Shown: positions 40,487 to 50,199 of the stretch, in pieces
How positions within the stretch are numbered: position 1 is the first letter of the stretch
How the letters are laid out: the number at the start of each line of letters is the position of its first letter
Origin: Ancylomarina sp. DW003
GTDB lineage: Bacteria; Bacteroidota; Bacteroidia; Bacteroidales; Marinifilaceae
Reading direction: 5' to 3'
Assembly (NCBI RefSeq): GCF_029029505.1
Contig: NZ_JAKJSD010000003.1
Location: 269,027-333,026 of the forward strand
Length of the DNA: 64,000 bases
The notes under the pieces: generated by a model
Seen by the model: the letters and a program-made list of their open reading frames with translations, nothing else
Databases searched by the model: none
Told to the model about the DNA's origin: nothing
Translations under genes and position numbers: made by a program

Positions 40487-42535
40487 ATGAAAAAAGTAAT
40501 TGTAAATTCAGAATTGTCCTATTTCAAAAAATGGACAAGACAATCATACTCAATTTTTAAAAGTATTAGTAAAGAATGTGTTATTTCATCTTTACTTGTG
40601 ACTTATTTTCTTGTGGCTGCTCCAAAAAATACTTTTGCACAGGCTGATACTGTGCTAGTGAATAACAATCAAAAGCTAGATGAAGTCGTCGTTAGTGCTC
40701 AGCGAGCTACAGTGACCTATTCTCAAATGGCCAGGGTAGTCACAATAATGGATAAGAAAACGATTGAGTCTGCCCCAGTTCAAAGCTTGCAGGATTTATT
40801 GGAGTATGTTTTAAATGTGGATGTACGTCAGCGAGGTAACCATGGTGTTCAAGCCGATGTGAGCATAAGAGGTGGTAGTTTTGACCAAACCATGATTTTG
40901 CTCAATGGAGTGAATATAACAGATCCACAAACGGGTCATTTGAGCTTAAATCTTCCTGTAGATATTGAAAGTATTGAACGCGTTGAAGTTTTACAAGGTC
41001 CCGGAGCGAGAGTATATGGCCCAAATGCTTTTAGTGGAGCCATTAATTTTATTACCGGAACAGGAAATAAAAATAATCTGAAAGCAAATATCTCCGCAGG
41101 AGAGAATGGATTCTACTCAGGATTTGCCAATACAACCCTTATTACTGGAAAGTTGAAGTCATATGTGGCTTTAGCTCACAAATCGAGTGATGGCTATATT
41201 GAGAATACTGATTTTAGAAATTCAAATGTTTTCTATCAGGGAAAACTTTCGACAGAAGCCGGATTATTAGATCTTCAGTTGGGTTACAATGAAAAAGCCT
41301 ACGGTGCTAACTCATTCTACACGGCATCCTTCCCAAATCAATTTGAAGAAAATAAAACAACTTTTGCCAGTTTGCGGTTAACGACCAATGACAAAGTCAA
41401 AATGACACCTAATATTTATTGGAGACGCAGCCAGGATAGATTCGAATTATTTCGAGATAATCCAGCTTCATGGTATACAAACCATAACTATCACTTGACC
41501 GATGTTTACGGAACAAGCATGAACTTTGCTTTTTCGTCAAGTCTAGGCAAAACCGCCGCTGGTGTTGAGTTTAGATCAGAAAATGTTTGGAGTAATGTGT
41601 TAGGCGAACTGATGGACAAACCAATGAAAGTACCTGGTGAATCAGGAGCTTTCTTTACAAAAAATCACACTCGTACAAACATGAGTTATTTTTTAGAACA
41701 CAATGTTTTTCTTGATCGATTTACCTTTACTGCCGGAGTTCTAGCCAATTGGAATTCGGATTTAGATAGAAGTTTCAGCTTCTATCCGGGTTTGGATATC
41801 AGTTATCAAATTACAGATGATAGCAAGTTGTACGCTTCTGTGAACAAGTCATTGCGTATGCCAACTTTTACCGATTTGTATTATGTGGGACCAACCAATA
41901 TTGGAAATACCGATTTGAAACCAGAAGAAGCAACGACTTATGAAACGGGATTAAAGTTTCAGAAAACAGGGTTAAAAGCACATGCAGGAATATTCAGAAG
42001 AGAAGGACGAAATATGATTGATTGGGTTAAGGCCAGGTCGGAAGATAAATGGCAGGCTCAGAACCTTACAGAATTAGATACATGGGGAATTGAATTTTCT
42101 TCAAATTTTAACCTGGAATATTTGATTTCTGAAAATTTCTTTATCAAAAATGCTTCTATTAAATATGCTTATTTGGAAATGGATAAATCATCAAGTAAAT
42201 TTATCTCTCGTTATGTACTTGATCAATTGAAACATAAATTGAATATTTCTTTGAATCATAAAATTTATAAATCTTTGGGAGCCAACTGGCAATTTGCCTG
42301 GCAAGACAGGAACGGCTCATACACTTGGTATAATAAGAATGATTTAAGTCAAACTGAAGAAAGAACCTATCGTCCATTTTGGTTGATCGATGCAAAACTA
42401 TATTGGCAAAAACCATCTTATACCGTATACCTTGAAGCAAGTAATTTATTAGATCATGATTATTACGATATGGGCAATATTACACAGCCAGGACGCTGGA
42501 TACGTGCCGGAGTCAAGCTGAATCTTGACTTTTAA
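40487..42535 (+). CDS. BtuB-like TonB-dependent outer-membrane receptor
   Basis: This 682-residue receptor has an unusually long N-terminal region: about 31 polar residues, then a hydrophobic signal segment (about 32-52, ending T-F-A-Q). A TonB-box-like D-E-V-V-V-S-A-Q segment and a plug domain follow (about 65-190, with S-I-R-G-G-S-F-D-Q-T and L-Q-G-P-G-A-R-V-Y-G-P-N-A-F-S-G-A-I-N). A 22-strand barrel ends in an aromatic (N-L-D-F). It resembles BtuB and related receptors of Bacteroidota and may import corrinoids or another large ligand. The substrate is inferred from family and from the cobamide genes 7 kb away, not proven. Confidence 0.85.
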   Translation: MKKVIVNSELSYFKKWTRQSYSIFKSISKECVISSLLVTYFLVAAPKNTFAQADTVLVNNNQKLDEVVVSAQRATVTYSQMARVVTIMDKKTIESAPVQSLQDLLEYVLNVDVRQRGNHGVQADVSIRGGSFDQTMILLNGVNITDPQTGHLSLNLPVDIESIERVEVLQGPGARVYGPNAFSGAINFITGTGNKNNLKANISAGENGFYSGFANTTLITGKLKSYVALAHKSSDGYIENTDFRNSNVFYQGKLSTEAGLLDLQLGYNEKAYGANSFYTASFPNQFEENKTTFASLRLTTNDKVKMTPNIYWRRSQDRFELFRDNPASWYTNHNYHLTDVYGTSMNFAFSSSLGKTAAGVEFRSENVWSNVLGELMDKPMKVPGESGAFFTKNHTRTNMSYFLEHNVFLDRFTFTAGVLANWNSDLDRSFSFYPGLDISYQITDDSKLYASVNKSLRMPTFTDLYYVGPTNIGNTDLKPEEATTYETGLKFQKTGLKAHAGIFRREGRNMIDWVKARSEDKWQAQNLTELDTWGIEFSSNFNLEYLISENFFIKNASIKYAYLEMDKSSSKFISRYVLDQLKHKLNISLNHKIYKSLGANWQFAWQDRNGSYTWYNKNDLSQTEERTYRPFWLIDAKLYWQKPSYTVYLEASNLLDHDYYDMGNITQPGRWIRAGVKLNLDF

Positions 42536-42561
42536 ATCAAGTCTAGTTTTAAAATATAGTT

Positions 42562-42588
42562 AAAAGTCACCCGAAGGTGACTTTTTTT
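42562..42588 (+). terminator. Terminator of the receptor gene
   Basis: A perfect 10-bp stem (42562-42571 with 42576-42585) with a 4-nt loop is followed by a T run. It separates the receptor from the downstream permease genes. Confidence 0.92.
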
Positions 42589-42669
42589 AGTTTGCTCATT
42601 TCCTAATCTTTCATTATATTGAAAACAGAAAACCACCACATTAGCTATTAAAAACTACCATTGGGTCAC

Positions 42670-42687
42670 TATTCATTTTTATGAATA
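42670..42687. promoter_or_regulatory. Small inverted repeat before the permease genes
   Basis: TATTCAT and ATGAATA (42670-42676 with 42681-42687) form a perfect 7-bp repeat around four T, about 20 bp before the permease start. It may be an operator or a leader hairpin that affects ribosome access. Confidence 0.35.
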
Positions 42688-42708
42688 AATTGAACCAATA
42701 CCATATCC

Positions 42709-43935
42709 ATGATCGATCTTGATAAGTGGCAAGAGATTTATGAAACCATCCGAAAGAACAAACTGCGTACTATATTAACAGGCTTTAGTGTATCCTGGGG
42801 AATTTTTATGCTCATCATTCTTTTGGGTTCAGGTAACGGTTTGCAAAATGGTGTCGTGAATCAGTTTAAAGCTGACGCCGAAAACAGTCTTTGGCTCTAT
42901 AGCGGGCAAACCAGCATGGCCTATGATGGTATGCAACCCGGAAGACGTATTCAATTTACCAACGAAGATTATTCACGAACTAAACAATCTGGTTTGGATG
43001 TTGACAAAATTAGTTCTCGCTTTACCATTCGAGGAAACAACCTGATAACCTACAAAACTGAATTCGTTAATTATTCCATTGTTGCTGTTCATCCTGATAC
43101 CGAAACTCTTGAAAACACGACTAGCTTAAAAGGTCGATTCCTAAATGAAATTGATGTCAAGCAATACCGAAAAGTTGTTTCTATTTCTACTGTTGTAGAG
43201 GATGCGCTATTTGAAAAAGAGGAGCCTGTAGGTAAGTATGTTAAAATCAACAATATTCCTTTTCAGGTGATTGGAACATTCACCGACCATTCAGAAAGAG
43301 ATCTTCAGCGTGTTTATATACCTATCTCAACGGCCCAACGTGTATTCGATGGAGCCAATCGAATTTCCAATATGTCCTTCACAACTCAAACTCATGATAT
43401 TGAAGAATTGAAGCATATGGAAAAACATCTAAAAAACACCTTTGCTGCCCGACATAAATTCGATCCCAAAGACAAGCGGGCTATGTTCATCAATAACAAT
43501 ATGGAAAATTATCAGCGAACTATGTCTTTGTTTGCAGGTATTCGACTGTTCGTATGGGTTATAGGGTTAGGCACGATTATCGCCGGTATTGTTGGTGTTA
43601 GTAATATCATGATTATTGTTGTACGGGAAAGAACAAGAGAAATAGGAATTCGGAAAGCTTTAGGTGCCACACCAATATCTATCATTTCATTGGTACTAAC
43701 CGAATCAATTTTAATAACCTCAGTAGCTGGGTATGTGGGTTTAGCTATGGGAGTCATTCTCTTGGAACTTTTAGCACCTCATACACAAATCGAATTCTTT
43801 ATGAACCCGTCGGTGGATTTAAGAGTTGCCATAAGTGCAACTATACTCTTGGTTGTTTCAGGAGCAATTGCAGGTTTTTTTCCTGCACGAAAAGCAGCTT
43901 CAATTCTGCCAATCGAGGCCTTAGCCGACGAGTAA
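42709..43935 (+). CDS. MacB/FtsX-type ABC transporter permease
   Basis: This 408-residue protein has one N-terminal membrane segment (about 20-40, G-F-S-V-S-W-G-I-F-M-L-I-I-L-L-G-S-G), a large periplasmic MacB_PCD domain (about 45-270) and three C-terminal membrane segments forming an FtsX domain. The motif R-E-R-T-R-E-I-G-I-R-K-A-L-G-A-T is diagnostic. Such permeases drive mechanotransmission exporters for lipoproteins, peptides or antibiotics. No ATPase is encoded beside it. It is followed after 54 bp by a paralogue in the same direction, so the two may form a heterodimer. Confidence 0.9.
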   Translation: MIDLDKWQEIYETIRKNKLRTILTGFSVSWGIFMLIILLGSGNGLQNGVVNQFKADAENSLWLYSGQTSMAYDGMQPGRRIQFTNEDYSRTKQSGLDVDKISSRFTIRGNNLITYKTEFVNYSIVAVHPDTETLENTTSLKGRFLNEIDVKQYRKVVSISTVVEDALFEKEEPVGKYVKINNIPFQVIGTFTDHSERDLQRVYIPISTAQRVFDGANRISNMSFTTQTHDIEELKHMEKHLKNTFAARHKFDPKDKRAMFINNNMENYQRTMSLFAGIRLFVWVIGLGTIIAGIVGVSNIMIIVVRERTREIGIRKALGATPISIISLVLTESILITSVAGYVGLAMGVILLELLAPHTQIEFFMNPSVDLRVAISATILLVVSGAIAGFFPARKAASILPIEALADE

Positions 43936-43989
43936 AAAAAATGTAAGTTCTATAATTGACTAAACCATTCATTTCAAAATAATTGAATC

Positions 43990-45252
43990 ATGTTTGATAA
44001 AGATAGATGGACCGAAGTATATATGGCCTTGAAGAGTAATAAGCTAAGAACCTTTCTTACTGCTTTTGGTGTTTTTTGGGGTATTTTCATGCTCATTATT
44101 ATGCTAGGATCAGGTAAAGGTCTGGAAAATGGCGTGTATTATGGTATGGGCGATTTTGCTACTAATTCTGTTTTTATCTGGACACAGCCAACAAGTAAAC
44201 CATATAAAGGATTTAAGCAGGGTAGACGCTATAACTTTACCAATGAAGATACCAAAGCTATTATTGATAATGTGCCCGAAATTAAACTTATAGCTCCACG
44301 TATAGAAGCCAGAGGTGGAAATGCCAATAATAATGTAATTAGAAAAGATAAAACTGGTGCTTTTAGTATTCTGGGTGATGTGCCTGATGTGAATAAGATT
44401 GATCCGTTGAATATGGTATCTGGTCGATTTCTAAATGAAATTGACTTACAAAAGAATAGGAAGGTTGCGGTAATAGGAAAGCGTGTTAATGAGGTTTTAT
44501 TCGAAAATGGTGATGCTGCAGTTGGTGATTATATCAAAATCAATGGTATTTTCTTTCAGGTGGTAGGTGTGTTTAATTCTATGCATTCACAAGGTTGGGG
44601 CGAATGGCAAGATCAATGCGTATTTATTCCTTTTACCACCCTTCAAAAAACCTATAATTACGGTAATCGAGTTGGTCATTATTCCATCACTTCCAAAGAT
44701 AATTATACCGCAAGTTATGTGGAAGATAAGGTGAAGGCACTTTTAAAACGACGACACAAAGTTCATCCTGATGATGACAGAGCCATTGGGTCTCATAATG
44801 TTGAGAAAGAATTTATTAAAATCAATCAACTCTTTATGGGAATTTCTGGTCTAATCTGGATTGTTGGTATTGGAACATTAATGGCCGGTATTATAGGGGT
44901 GAGTAATATCATGTTGTTCATTGTAAAAAAACGAACCAAAGAAATTGGTATTCAAAGAGCCATTGGTGCATCACCTTCAATGATTATCAGTTCAGTAATT
45001 ACTGAATCAGTTGTACTAACAGGATTGGCAGGTTGGGTTGGCTTATTTATTGGTGTGACCTTATTGGAACTTCTTAGTATGGCTATTGAGAAAAGCGGAG
45101 GTGAGCAACCTATGTTCACACAACCCGAGGTCGACTTTAATTTGGCCATGATGGCACTTGCTATTATCATTTGTGCTGGAATATTAGCGGGGATTATTCC
45201 GGCAAAACGAGCTGTTGCCATAAAACCAATTGATGCGATACGCGATGAATAG
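43990..45252 (+). CDS. MacB/FtsX-type ABC transporter permease, second paralogue
   Basis: This 420-residue permease has the same layout as its neighbour: a membrane segment near 20-40, a periplasmic domain (about 45-280), and three C-terminal segments with the motif K-K-R-T-K-E-I-G-I-Q-R-A-I-G-A-S. It ends in the usual P-A-K-R-A-V-A-I-K-P-I-D-A-I-R-D-E tail. The first 40 residues of the two proteins are very similar (W-G-I-F-M-L-I-I-x-L-G-S-G), indicating tandem duplication. A partner ATPase of the LolD/MacB type must be elsewhere. Downstream lies 1.4 kb of non-coding DNA. Confidence 0.9.
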   Translation: MFDKDRWTEVYMALKSNKLRTFLTAFGVFWGIFMLIIMLGSGKGLENGVYYGMGDFATNSVFIWTQPTSKPYKGFKQGRRYNFTNEDTKAIIDNVPEIKLIAPRIEARGGNANNNVIRKDKTGAFSILGDVPDVNKIDPLNMVSGRFLNEIDLQKNRKVAVIGKRVNEVLFENGDAAVGDYIKINGIFFQVVGVFNSMHSQGWGEWQDQCVFIPFTTLQKTYNYGNRVGHYSITSKDNYTASYVEDKVKALLKRRHKVHPDDDRAIGSHNVEKEFIKINQLFMGISGLIWIVGIGTLMAGIIGVSNIMLFIVKKRTKEIGIQRAIGASPSMIISSVITESVVLTGLAGWVGLFIGVTLLELLSMAIEKSGGEQPMFTQPEVDFNLAMMALAIIICAGILAGIIPAKRAVAIKPIDAIRDE

Positions 45253-45420
45253 TCAATTGTTCATTTTATTTAGAAATTAACCTTTGTTTAGGTCAAATCA
45301 ACACTAATTATTCTCCTTGGATTAAAATTGAATCATTCAATAAAGAATCTAATACATTGACATTCTTTATTTTTCACACGATTTATGTGGTATTAGAGCT
45401 TGTGTGATTTTCAAATTTAA

Positions 45421-45440
45421 TACCAATCTTAATATTGGTA
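45421..45440. repeat. Small palindromic intergenic element
   Basis: TACCAAT and ATTGGTA are separated by 6 nt. This exact kind of sequence recurs in intergenic DNA of many marine bacteria, so it may be a REP-like element. Within this window I notice it once. Confidence 0.35.
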
Positions 45441-46533
45441 CGTGTTATCAATGTATCAGGAGGGGTTTTGATTCATAAATACTCTCTAAAATATAATTTC
45501 GCAAATTTCAAATTATTTCATCAGATTCAATACTATTTTGAACAAATAGACAAAATCGATAGAATTATGAGAATTCGATTACTTAATGAATGAAATGACT
45601 TAATTTCTGCAGAATTTCAACTATTTCTCGTCCTTCACTTCTTTCTTATAATTAATAATTCAGTTAATATTCGCTGATTTTCAATGCTTTTGAGCTGTTT
45701 CCTATTTCCAAAACCCTTCTGAGAATGACATATTTAAAATATACTGAATATTTGTACATGAATTTTACAATTGTTAAAGCTTTAAAAGGAGTGAAGTAGG
45801 CTAAATGTGAATTTGTGAACTTACATTTTTAATACCCTTTAGAAAAATAATAAAAACAGACAAGTTACATAAGTGAACTGCACGATATAACCTGCCTAAA
45901 TAGATAATTAACAAATGCGTTCAGTTCATTGTGTGATAAATGTAAACTAATAGGTGCAGTTTACAAAGTTAATCTTCCGGAAGCAATCTAAAAATTCAAT
46001 TATGGAACTTCTATTTTCGTTATACATAAACTTATATTTATAACGAAATTTAAATCATATAATCAGAGCTTTAAGTATTTTAACTAAAGTAATACTTTAA
46101 GAATATTATTACATTTGTTATCTATTAAGATGTTTACAAGTATTTGATGTAAATATCTATAGTATTATATGCTTTAAACCAGATCTTTATGTCTGTTATA
46201 TAACTAAACACTTCATTACTAACGAATATGAACTAAATTTTACGATATATGATAGGTTAATGATGTAAATCGGACCTAATTTGCTGAAAGAATATATAAA
46301 TAGCCCCAGTTATTCGTCTCATTATTGATAGCTGTATACACAATTAAACAACACAATATATGTAAACAGAATTTATAATTAACTTGTTATTAAAGGACTA
46401 TTCAGCAACTTTTCGTAAACATCCGATATTATCTTTTCTAAAGTTCATTTCTTGCTGACATTTGTAACAAATCTACATGTGTATAAAGATTACTTTTGTG
46501 TATTTTAAGTGTTGCTATTTGTTAATTTTCAAT

Positions 46534-46564
46534 TTTGGGATTTGTAATTTTTTGGTTACATTTG
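46534..46564 (+). promoter_or_regulatory. Promoter of the XRE regulator gene
   Basis: TTTG at 46534-46537, 19 bp, and TACATTTG at 46557-46564 match the Bacteroidota consensus. A leader of about 75 nt precedes the start at 46647. Confidence 0.75.
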
Positions 46565-46646
46565 TGCAGGTGCTGGAATTAACAATTGTAATATCAACTT
46601 AATTGTAAAGTTTTTAAGCATCTTATCACATTAAAATCGCCTTAGT

Positions 46647-47081
46647 ATGAAAGATAGAATCATTCAATTACTCAATAATGAAGGCTTAAGTGCCTCTAAA
46701 TTTGCCGATATTATTGGTGTACAGCGCTCTAGCATGTCTCATATATTATCGGGTCGTAATAACCCAAGTCTTGATTTTATACAGAAAATTATGCGCTCAT
46801 TTCCTCAGATTAGTGGCGACTGGTTGATTTCTGGTGATGGAGAAATGATAAAAGGTCAGGCTTCAGCCTCCTTATTTCAGGAAGTAATTAAGGAGGAAGA
46901 TCCTGCCCCCTACCAAAGCAGTCAGCCACCTAAGTTGAAGAAGGAAGTGTCTGAAGTAACTCAAAATAAGACGGAACAAATGCCTGGAATTGACGCCTCA
47001 GCTTTCTTAACGGGTAAAAGTATAGAGAAAGTTGTCGTATTTTACAGCGACAAAACCTTTAAGGAGTATAACCCTGCTTAA
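46647..47081 (+). CDS. XRE-family helix-turn-helix regulator
   Basis: This 144-residue protein has an N-terminal Cro/C1-type HTH domain (about 5-62; S-A-S-K-F-A-D-I-I-G-V-Q-R-S-S-M-S-H-I-L-S-G-R-N-N-P-S). The sequence I-S-G-D-W-L-I-S-G-D-G-E-M follows. A low-complexity linker then leads to a short conserved C-terminal segment (S-I-E-K-V-V-V-F-Y-S-D-K-T-F-K-E-Y). This layout is widespread in Bacteroidota. Its targets are unknown. It is preceded by an unusually long non-coding stretch and by a strong promoter, and has its own terminator. Confidence 0.88.
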   Translation: MKDRIIQLLNNEGLSASKFADIIGVQRSSMSHILSGRNNPSLDFIQKIMRSFPQISGDWLISGDGEMIKGQASASLFQEVIKEEDPAPYQSSQPPKLKKEVSEVTQNKTEQMPGIDASAFLTGKSIEKVVVFYSDKTFKEYNPA

Positions 47082-47107
47082 ATTGTGAATCATTATAAAC
47101 GCTATAG

Positions 47108-47137
47108 AGCCTTAGATGACTTGTCTAAGGCTTTTTT
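47108..47137 (+). terminator. Terminator of the XRE regulator gene
   Basis: A 9-bp stem (47108-47116 with 47124-47132) followed by a run of T, 27 bp after the stop codon. Confidence 0.88.
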
Positions 47138-47200
47138 ACGAGCAGAATAGGCTTCGCTTGTTTTGAATCATTTTAAAGTCTCTAAGCTGACTTATTTCCC

Positions 47201-47231
47201 TTTGTGTAAGCTAATATTTCACTTATCTTTG
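47201..47231 (+). promoter_or_regulatory. Promoter of pyrK-pyrD
   Basis: TTTG at 47201-47204, 19 bp, and TATCTTTG at 47224-47231 match the Bacteroidota consensus. The leader to the start at 47306 is about 68 nt. Confidence 0.75.
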
Positions 47232-47305
47232 AGCTCGATTTACTATTAAACAGCATTTGATGCCTCTAGAGCACTTATGCTTCCATTTTATACCTTTAAA
47301 ATCGT

Positions 47306-48070
47306 ATGAAGAAACTAATTCAGGACTTTGAACTTGTTAAGTACGAAGAACTCAATTGTGAGCATTACGTGCTCGATATTAAGGCTAATGAACCTTTGCC
47401 TGAGATTCTACCAGGCCAGTTTGTTAACGTACGAGTTGATAATAATAACTCGGTTTTCTTACGCCGCCCCCTTTCCATTCACAATGTTGATTACGATAGA
47501 AACGTGATTCAGCTCTTTGTTAAGCGCATTGGTGAAGGTACAAAGTCGCTTGGTGAGCTGAGTATTGGAGCCACAGTTAGTGTGGTCTATCCCTTAGGAA
47601 ACTCTTATTCTATCCCTAAAAACTCTAAAGCAGTACTTATTGGTGGTGGTTGTGGTGTTGCACCATTGCTTTATCTATCAAAGTGTTTACACGAAGCTGG
47701 TAACGAGGTAACAACCATTTTAGGCGTGCGTTCGTCTTATGATGCCGTTGGTCTTGAGGCTTATAAGCCTTATGGACGTATTTTAGTGACAACGGAAGAC
47801 GGTTCTGAGGGTGAGAAAGGTTACCCAACTCAGCATTCAGTTTTAGAAAATGAGAACTTCGATTACAGTTTTACTTGCGGTCCGGAGCCGATGATGAAGG
47901 CTGTGGCGGCTTATTCTGATGCGAATGACGTGACTTGTGAGGTTTCTCTTGAGAATACCATGGCTTGCGGTTTTGGCGCTTGTTTATGCTGCGTTACAGA
48001 TACAAAAGAAGGTAATAAATGTGTATGTACTGAGGGCCCTGTCTTCAACGTAAAGGACTTAAAATGGTAA
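47306..48070 (+). CDS. pyrK: Dihydroorotate dehydrogenase electron-transfer subunit
   Basis: This 254-residue protein transfers electrons from dihydroorotate dehydrogenase to NAD+. It has an FAD-binding domain (R-R-P-L-S-I near 54-59), a NAD-binding G-G-G-C-G-V-A-P motif near 113-120, and a C-terminal 2Fe-2S site (C221, C226, C229 and C239 or C241). With PyrD it forms the class 1B enzyme of pyrimidine synthesis. The gene overlaps pyrD by 7 bp. Confidence 0.94.
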   Translation: MKKLIQDFELVKYEELNCEHYVLDIKANEPLPEILPGQFVNVRVDNNNSVFLRRPLSIHNVDYDRNVIQLFVKRIGEGTKSLGELSIGATVSVVYPLGNSYSIPKNSKAVLIGGGCGVAPLLYLSKCLHEAGNEVTTILGVRSSYDAVGLEAYKPYGRILVTTEDGSEGEKGYPTQHSVLENENFDYSFTCGPEPMMKAVAAYSDANDVTCEVSLENTMACGFGACLCCVTDTKEGNKCVCTEGPVFNVKDLKW

Positions 48071-48978
48071 ATTTAGAAGTAAAACTTAAGGATCTGGTTT
48101 TGAAGAACCCGGTTATGACTGCATCAGGAACCTTTGGCTTTGGTGAAGAGTTCGCTGATTTTATCGATTTAAGCCAATTAGGGGGCATTTTGGTAAAAGG
48201 GACAACAAGATACCACCGAGAAGGCAATCCTTACCCTAGAATGGCCGAAACGCCGTCTGGTATGCTTAATGCTGTCGGTTTACAGAATAAAGGGGTTGAA
48301 AACTTCTGTAATGATATCTACCCGCGTATAAAAGATTATAAAACCAATGTCATGGTGAATGTTTCGGGTTCTCTAGTAGAGGATTGTGTTGAAACAGCAA
48401 CTATGATCAACGAATTGGACCATATTCCAGGTATTGAGCTGAATATCTCTTGCCCTAATGTGAAAGAAGGTGGTATGGCCTTTGGAACGTCCTGTGCTTC
48501 GGCCGAAGAGGTGGTTCGTGAGGTCCGTAAGGTCTATAAAAAGCACCTGATGGTGAAGTTATCACCCAATGTGACCGATATAACGTCTATTGCTAAGGCT
48601 GTTGAAGGGCAAGGCGCTGATTCAGTTTCTCTAATCAACACCCTGTTGGGTATGGCTATTGATGCTGAGACTCGTAAACCTCTTCTTTCTACTGTTACGG
48701 GCGGTCTTTCAGGACCTGCAGTGAAGCCAGTAGCGCTTAGAATGGTGTGGCAGGTAGCTCAGGCGGTTAATATCCCTGTGGTTGGCCTGGGTGGTATTAT
48801 GAATGCAAAAGATGCTATCGAGTTCATTCTTGCGGGTGCAACAGCCATTCAGATTGGTACAGCCAACTTTATCGACCCACAAGTAAGTGTGAAGGTCGTT
48901 GAAGGAATAAAAGAGTATATGATTCGTCATCAGGTGAGTGATATCAATGATTTAATTGGTGCTATTAATCTGAAATAA
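48064..48978 (+). CDS. pyrD: Dihydroorotate dehydrogenase, class 1B catalytic subunit
   Basis: This 304-residue FMN TIM-barrel enzyme oxidises dihydroorotate to orotate. The catalytic cysteine is C130 in N-I-S-C-P-N, and the flavin-binding segments A-S-G-T-F-G-F-G (about 20-27) and G-L-G-G-I (near 242-246) are present. Class 1B is supported by the overlapping pyrK gene. The ATG overlaps the end of pyrK, implying translational coupling. Confidence 0.95.
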   Translation: MVNLEVKLKDLVLKNPVMTASGTFGFGEEFADFIDLSQLGGILVKGTTRYHREGNPYPRMAETPSGMLNAVGLQNKGVENFCNDIYPRIKDYKTNVMVNVSGSLVEDCVETATMINELDHIPGIELNISCPNVKEGGMAFGTSCASAEEVVREVRKVYKKHLMVKLSPNVTDITSIAKAVEGQGADSVSLINTLLGMAIDAETRKPLLSTVTGGLSGPAVKPVALRMVWQVAQAVNIPVVGLGGIMNAKDAIEFILAGATAIQIGTANFIDPQVSVKVVEGIKEYMIRHQVSDINDLIGAINLK

Positions 48979-49023
48979 AGCAATACAAACAATTAAAGAT
49001 TTATTTCTTTAATGAAAAATATA

Positions 49024-49045
49024 AATAAAGAATTAATTCTTTATT
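49024..49045. promoter_or_regulatory. Perfect 22-bp palindrome between pyrD and the cobamide genes
   Basis: The sequence is identical to its reverse complement over 22 bp, with half-site AATAAAGAATT. It sits 46 bp after the pyrD stop and about 125 bp before the cobD-like start, which fits an operator for a dimeric regulator. It is A/T-only except for one G/C pair per half, so chance cannot be excluded. Confidence 0.4.
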
Positions 49046-49054
49046 GTAGAGATG

Positions 49055-49098
49055 ATAGGTTTACGGATATGATTACAGCTGTAAACCTATTGTTTTTA
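49055..49098 (+). terminator. Terminator of pyrKD
   Basis: A perfect 10-bp stem (49055-49064 with 49081-49090) is followed by a T-rich tract. The 16-nt loop contributes to a competing palindrome (TTACAGCTGTAA at 49073-49084). Confidence 0.75.
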
Positions 49099-49170
49099 TT
49101 GGCTTTATTCGCTTATTTTGAAGGGTCTAATTTTAAAGACAACTTATTTTAAATACGACTCATATTCAAT

Positions 49171-50199
49171 ATGTTACACGGACACGGCGATGACGCCTAT
49201 CTATATAAACACCCTATAAAAGCCAATTTCTCGACGAATATCTGGTATGGTGGCAAATCCGAGGATCTAAAAGCCTTTATTCAAGACAATTGGGATAAGA
49301 TACATGCCTACCCTGAGGCAGCAGCAGAGAGTCTAAACGACTTAATTGCTCAAGATCAGGCTGTAGGTGCAAATCAGGTTATAACCTGCAATGGGGCTAC
49401 TGAGGCCTTTTATTTAATCGCACAGACCTATCATTCAAAGGTTTCAACCATTATCATACCGACTTTTGCCGAGTACGAGGATGCCTGCAAGGTCAATAAA
49501 CATCAGCTTAATTTCCTGAATTGGTCCGATTTAAAATCTACCACCCTCTTTGCAGAAGGTTTGGTTTGGCTTTGCAACCCGAACAATCCGGATGGTCGCA
49601 TTGTTGAGAAGACTTTTCTGGAAACGCTTCTTAAAAACAACCCGAATTGCACTTTTGTTGTAGATGAAGCCTATATCGACTTTACTGATGCGATTTCATC
49701 GGCCATCGATTTACTTGATGTGTGCCCAAATTTGATTTTGGTGAAGTCCCTGACGAAAAATTTCTCAATACCTGGCCTGAGATTGGGCTATTTGATTGCA
49801 AACAGGGCTATGGTACAGAATATCCAATTTTTCAAGCCTCCCTGGACGGTTAATTCCATTGCAATTGAGGCTGGAAAGTACATTTTGCAAAGAAAAGACA
49901 CTTTTTTGCCTCCTGTAAAACAGTACAAATCAGACAAAAAGGAATTTGTTGAAAAATTAGCTCAAATTCCTGGTCTTAAAATATGGCCTTCAAAAACATC
50001 TTACTTTTTGATCGAACTAGAGAAATCAAGCGCTTCGGAGCTAAAAAAACACTTAATTTCCGAATTTGGACTGCTCATTCGTGATGCAAGTAACTTTAGA
50101 GGCTTGAATGAAAAATTCATTCGAGTAGCCACATTAACAAAAGAGAAAAACCAACTTTTAATCGACGCACTGACTCAATGGAGCAAATCGAACTTATAA
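49171..50199 (+). CDS. cobD: Threonine-phosphate decarboxylase-like PLP enzyme
   Basis: This 342-residue fold-type I PLP enzyme is of the HisC/CobD group. N-terminal M-L-H-G-H-G-D and N-F-S-T-N-I match CobD rather than HisC. Further motifs are C-N-G-A-T-E-A-F (73-80), C-N-P-N-N-P-D-G-R (135-143), D-E-A-Y-I-D-F (165-171), the PLP lysine K196 in S-L-T-K-N-F, and the arginine-containing L-R-L-G-Y. It would make (R)-1-amino-2-propanol phosphate, the linker of the cobamide nucleotide loop. It overlaps cbiB by 22 bp, supporting the call. The name follows the Salmonella convention. Confidence 0.86.
   Translation: MLHGHGDDAYLYKHPIKANFSTNIWYGGKSEDLKAFIQDNWDKIHAYPEAAAESLNDLIAQDQAVGANQVITCNGATEAFYLIAQTYHSKVSTIIIPTFAEYEDACKVNKHQLNFLNWSDLKSTTLFAEGLVWLCNPNNPDGRIVEKTFLETLLKNNPNCTFVVDEAYIDFTDAISSAIDLLDVCPNLILVKSLTKNFSIPGLRLGYLIANRAMVQNIQFFKPPWTVNSIAIEAGKYILQRKDTFLPPVKQYKSDKKEFVEKLAQIPGLKIWPSKTSYFLIELEKSSASELKKHLISEFGLLIRDASNFRGLNEKFIRVATLTKEKNQLLIDALTQWSKSNL

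Larger units (their letters stand above)
45253..46646. other. Long AT-rich non-coding region
   Basis: About 1.39 kb without a believable gene on either strand. It contains several inverted repeats: TACCAAT/ATTGGTA at 45421-45440, TGAACTG/CAGTTCA at 45874-45928, and GTAAACT/AGTTTAC at 45942-45964. It also holds isolated -7-like elements (TACATTTG at 46110-46117, TACTTTTG at 46491-46498) and the XRE gene promoter at 46534-46564. It may hold an unannotated small RNA or decayed DNA; nothing proves either. Confidence 0.5.
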
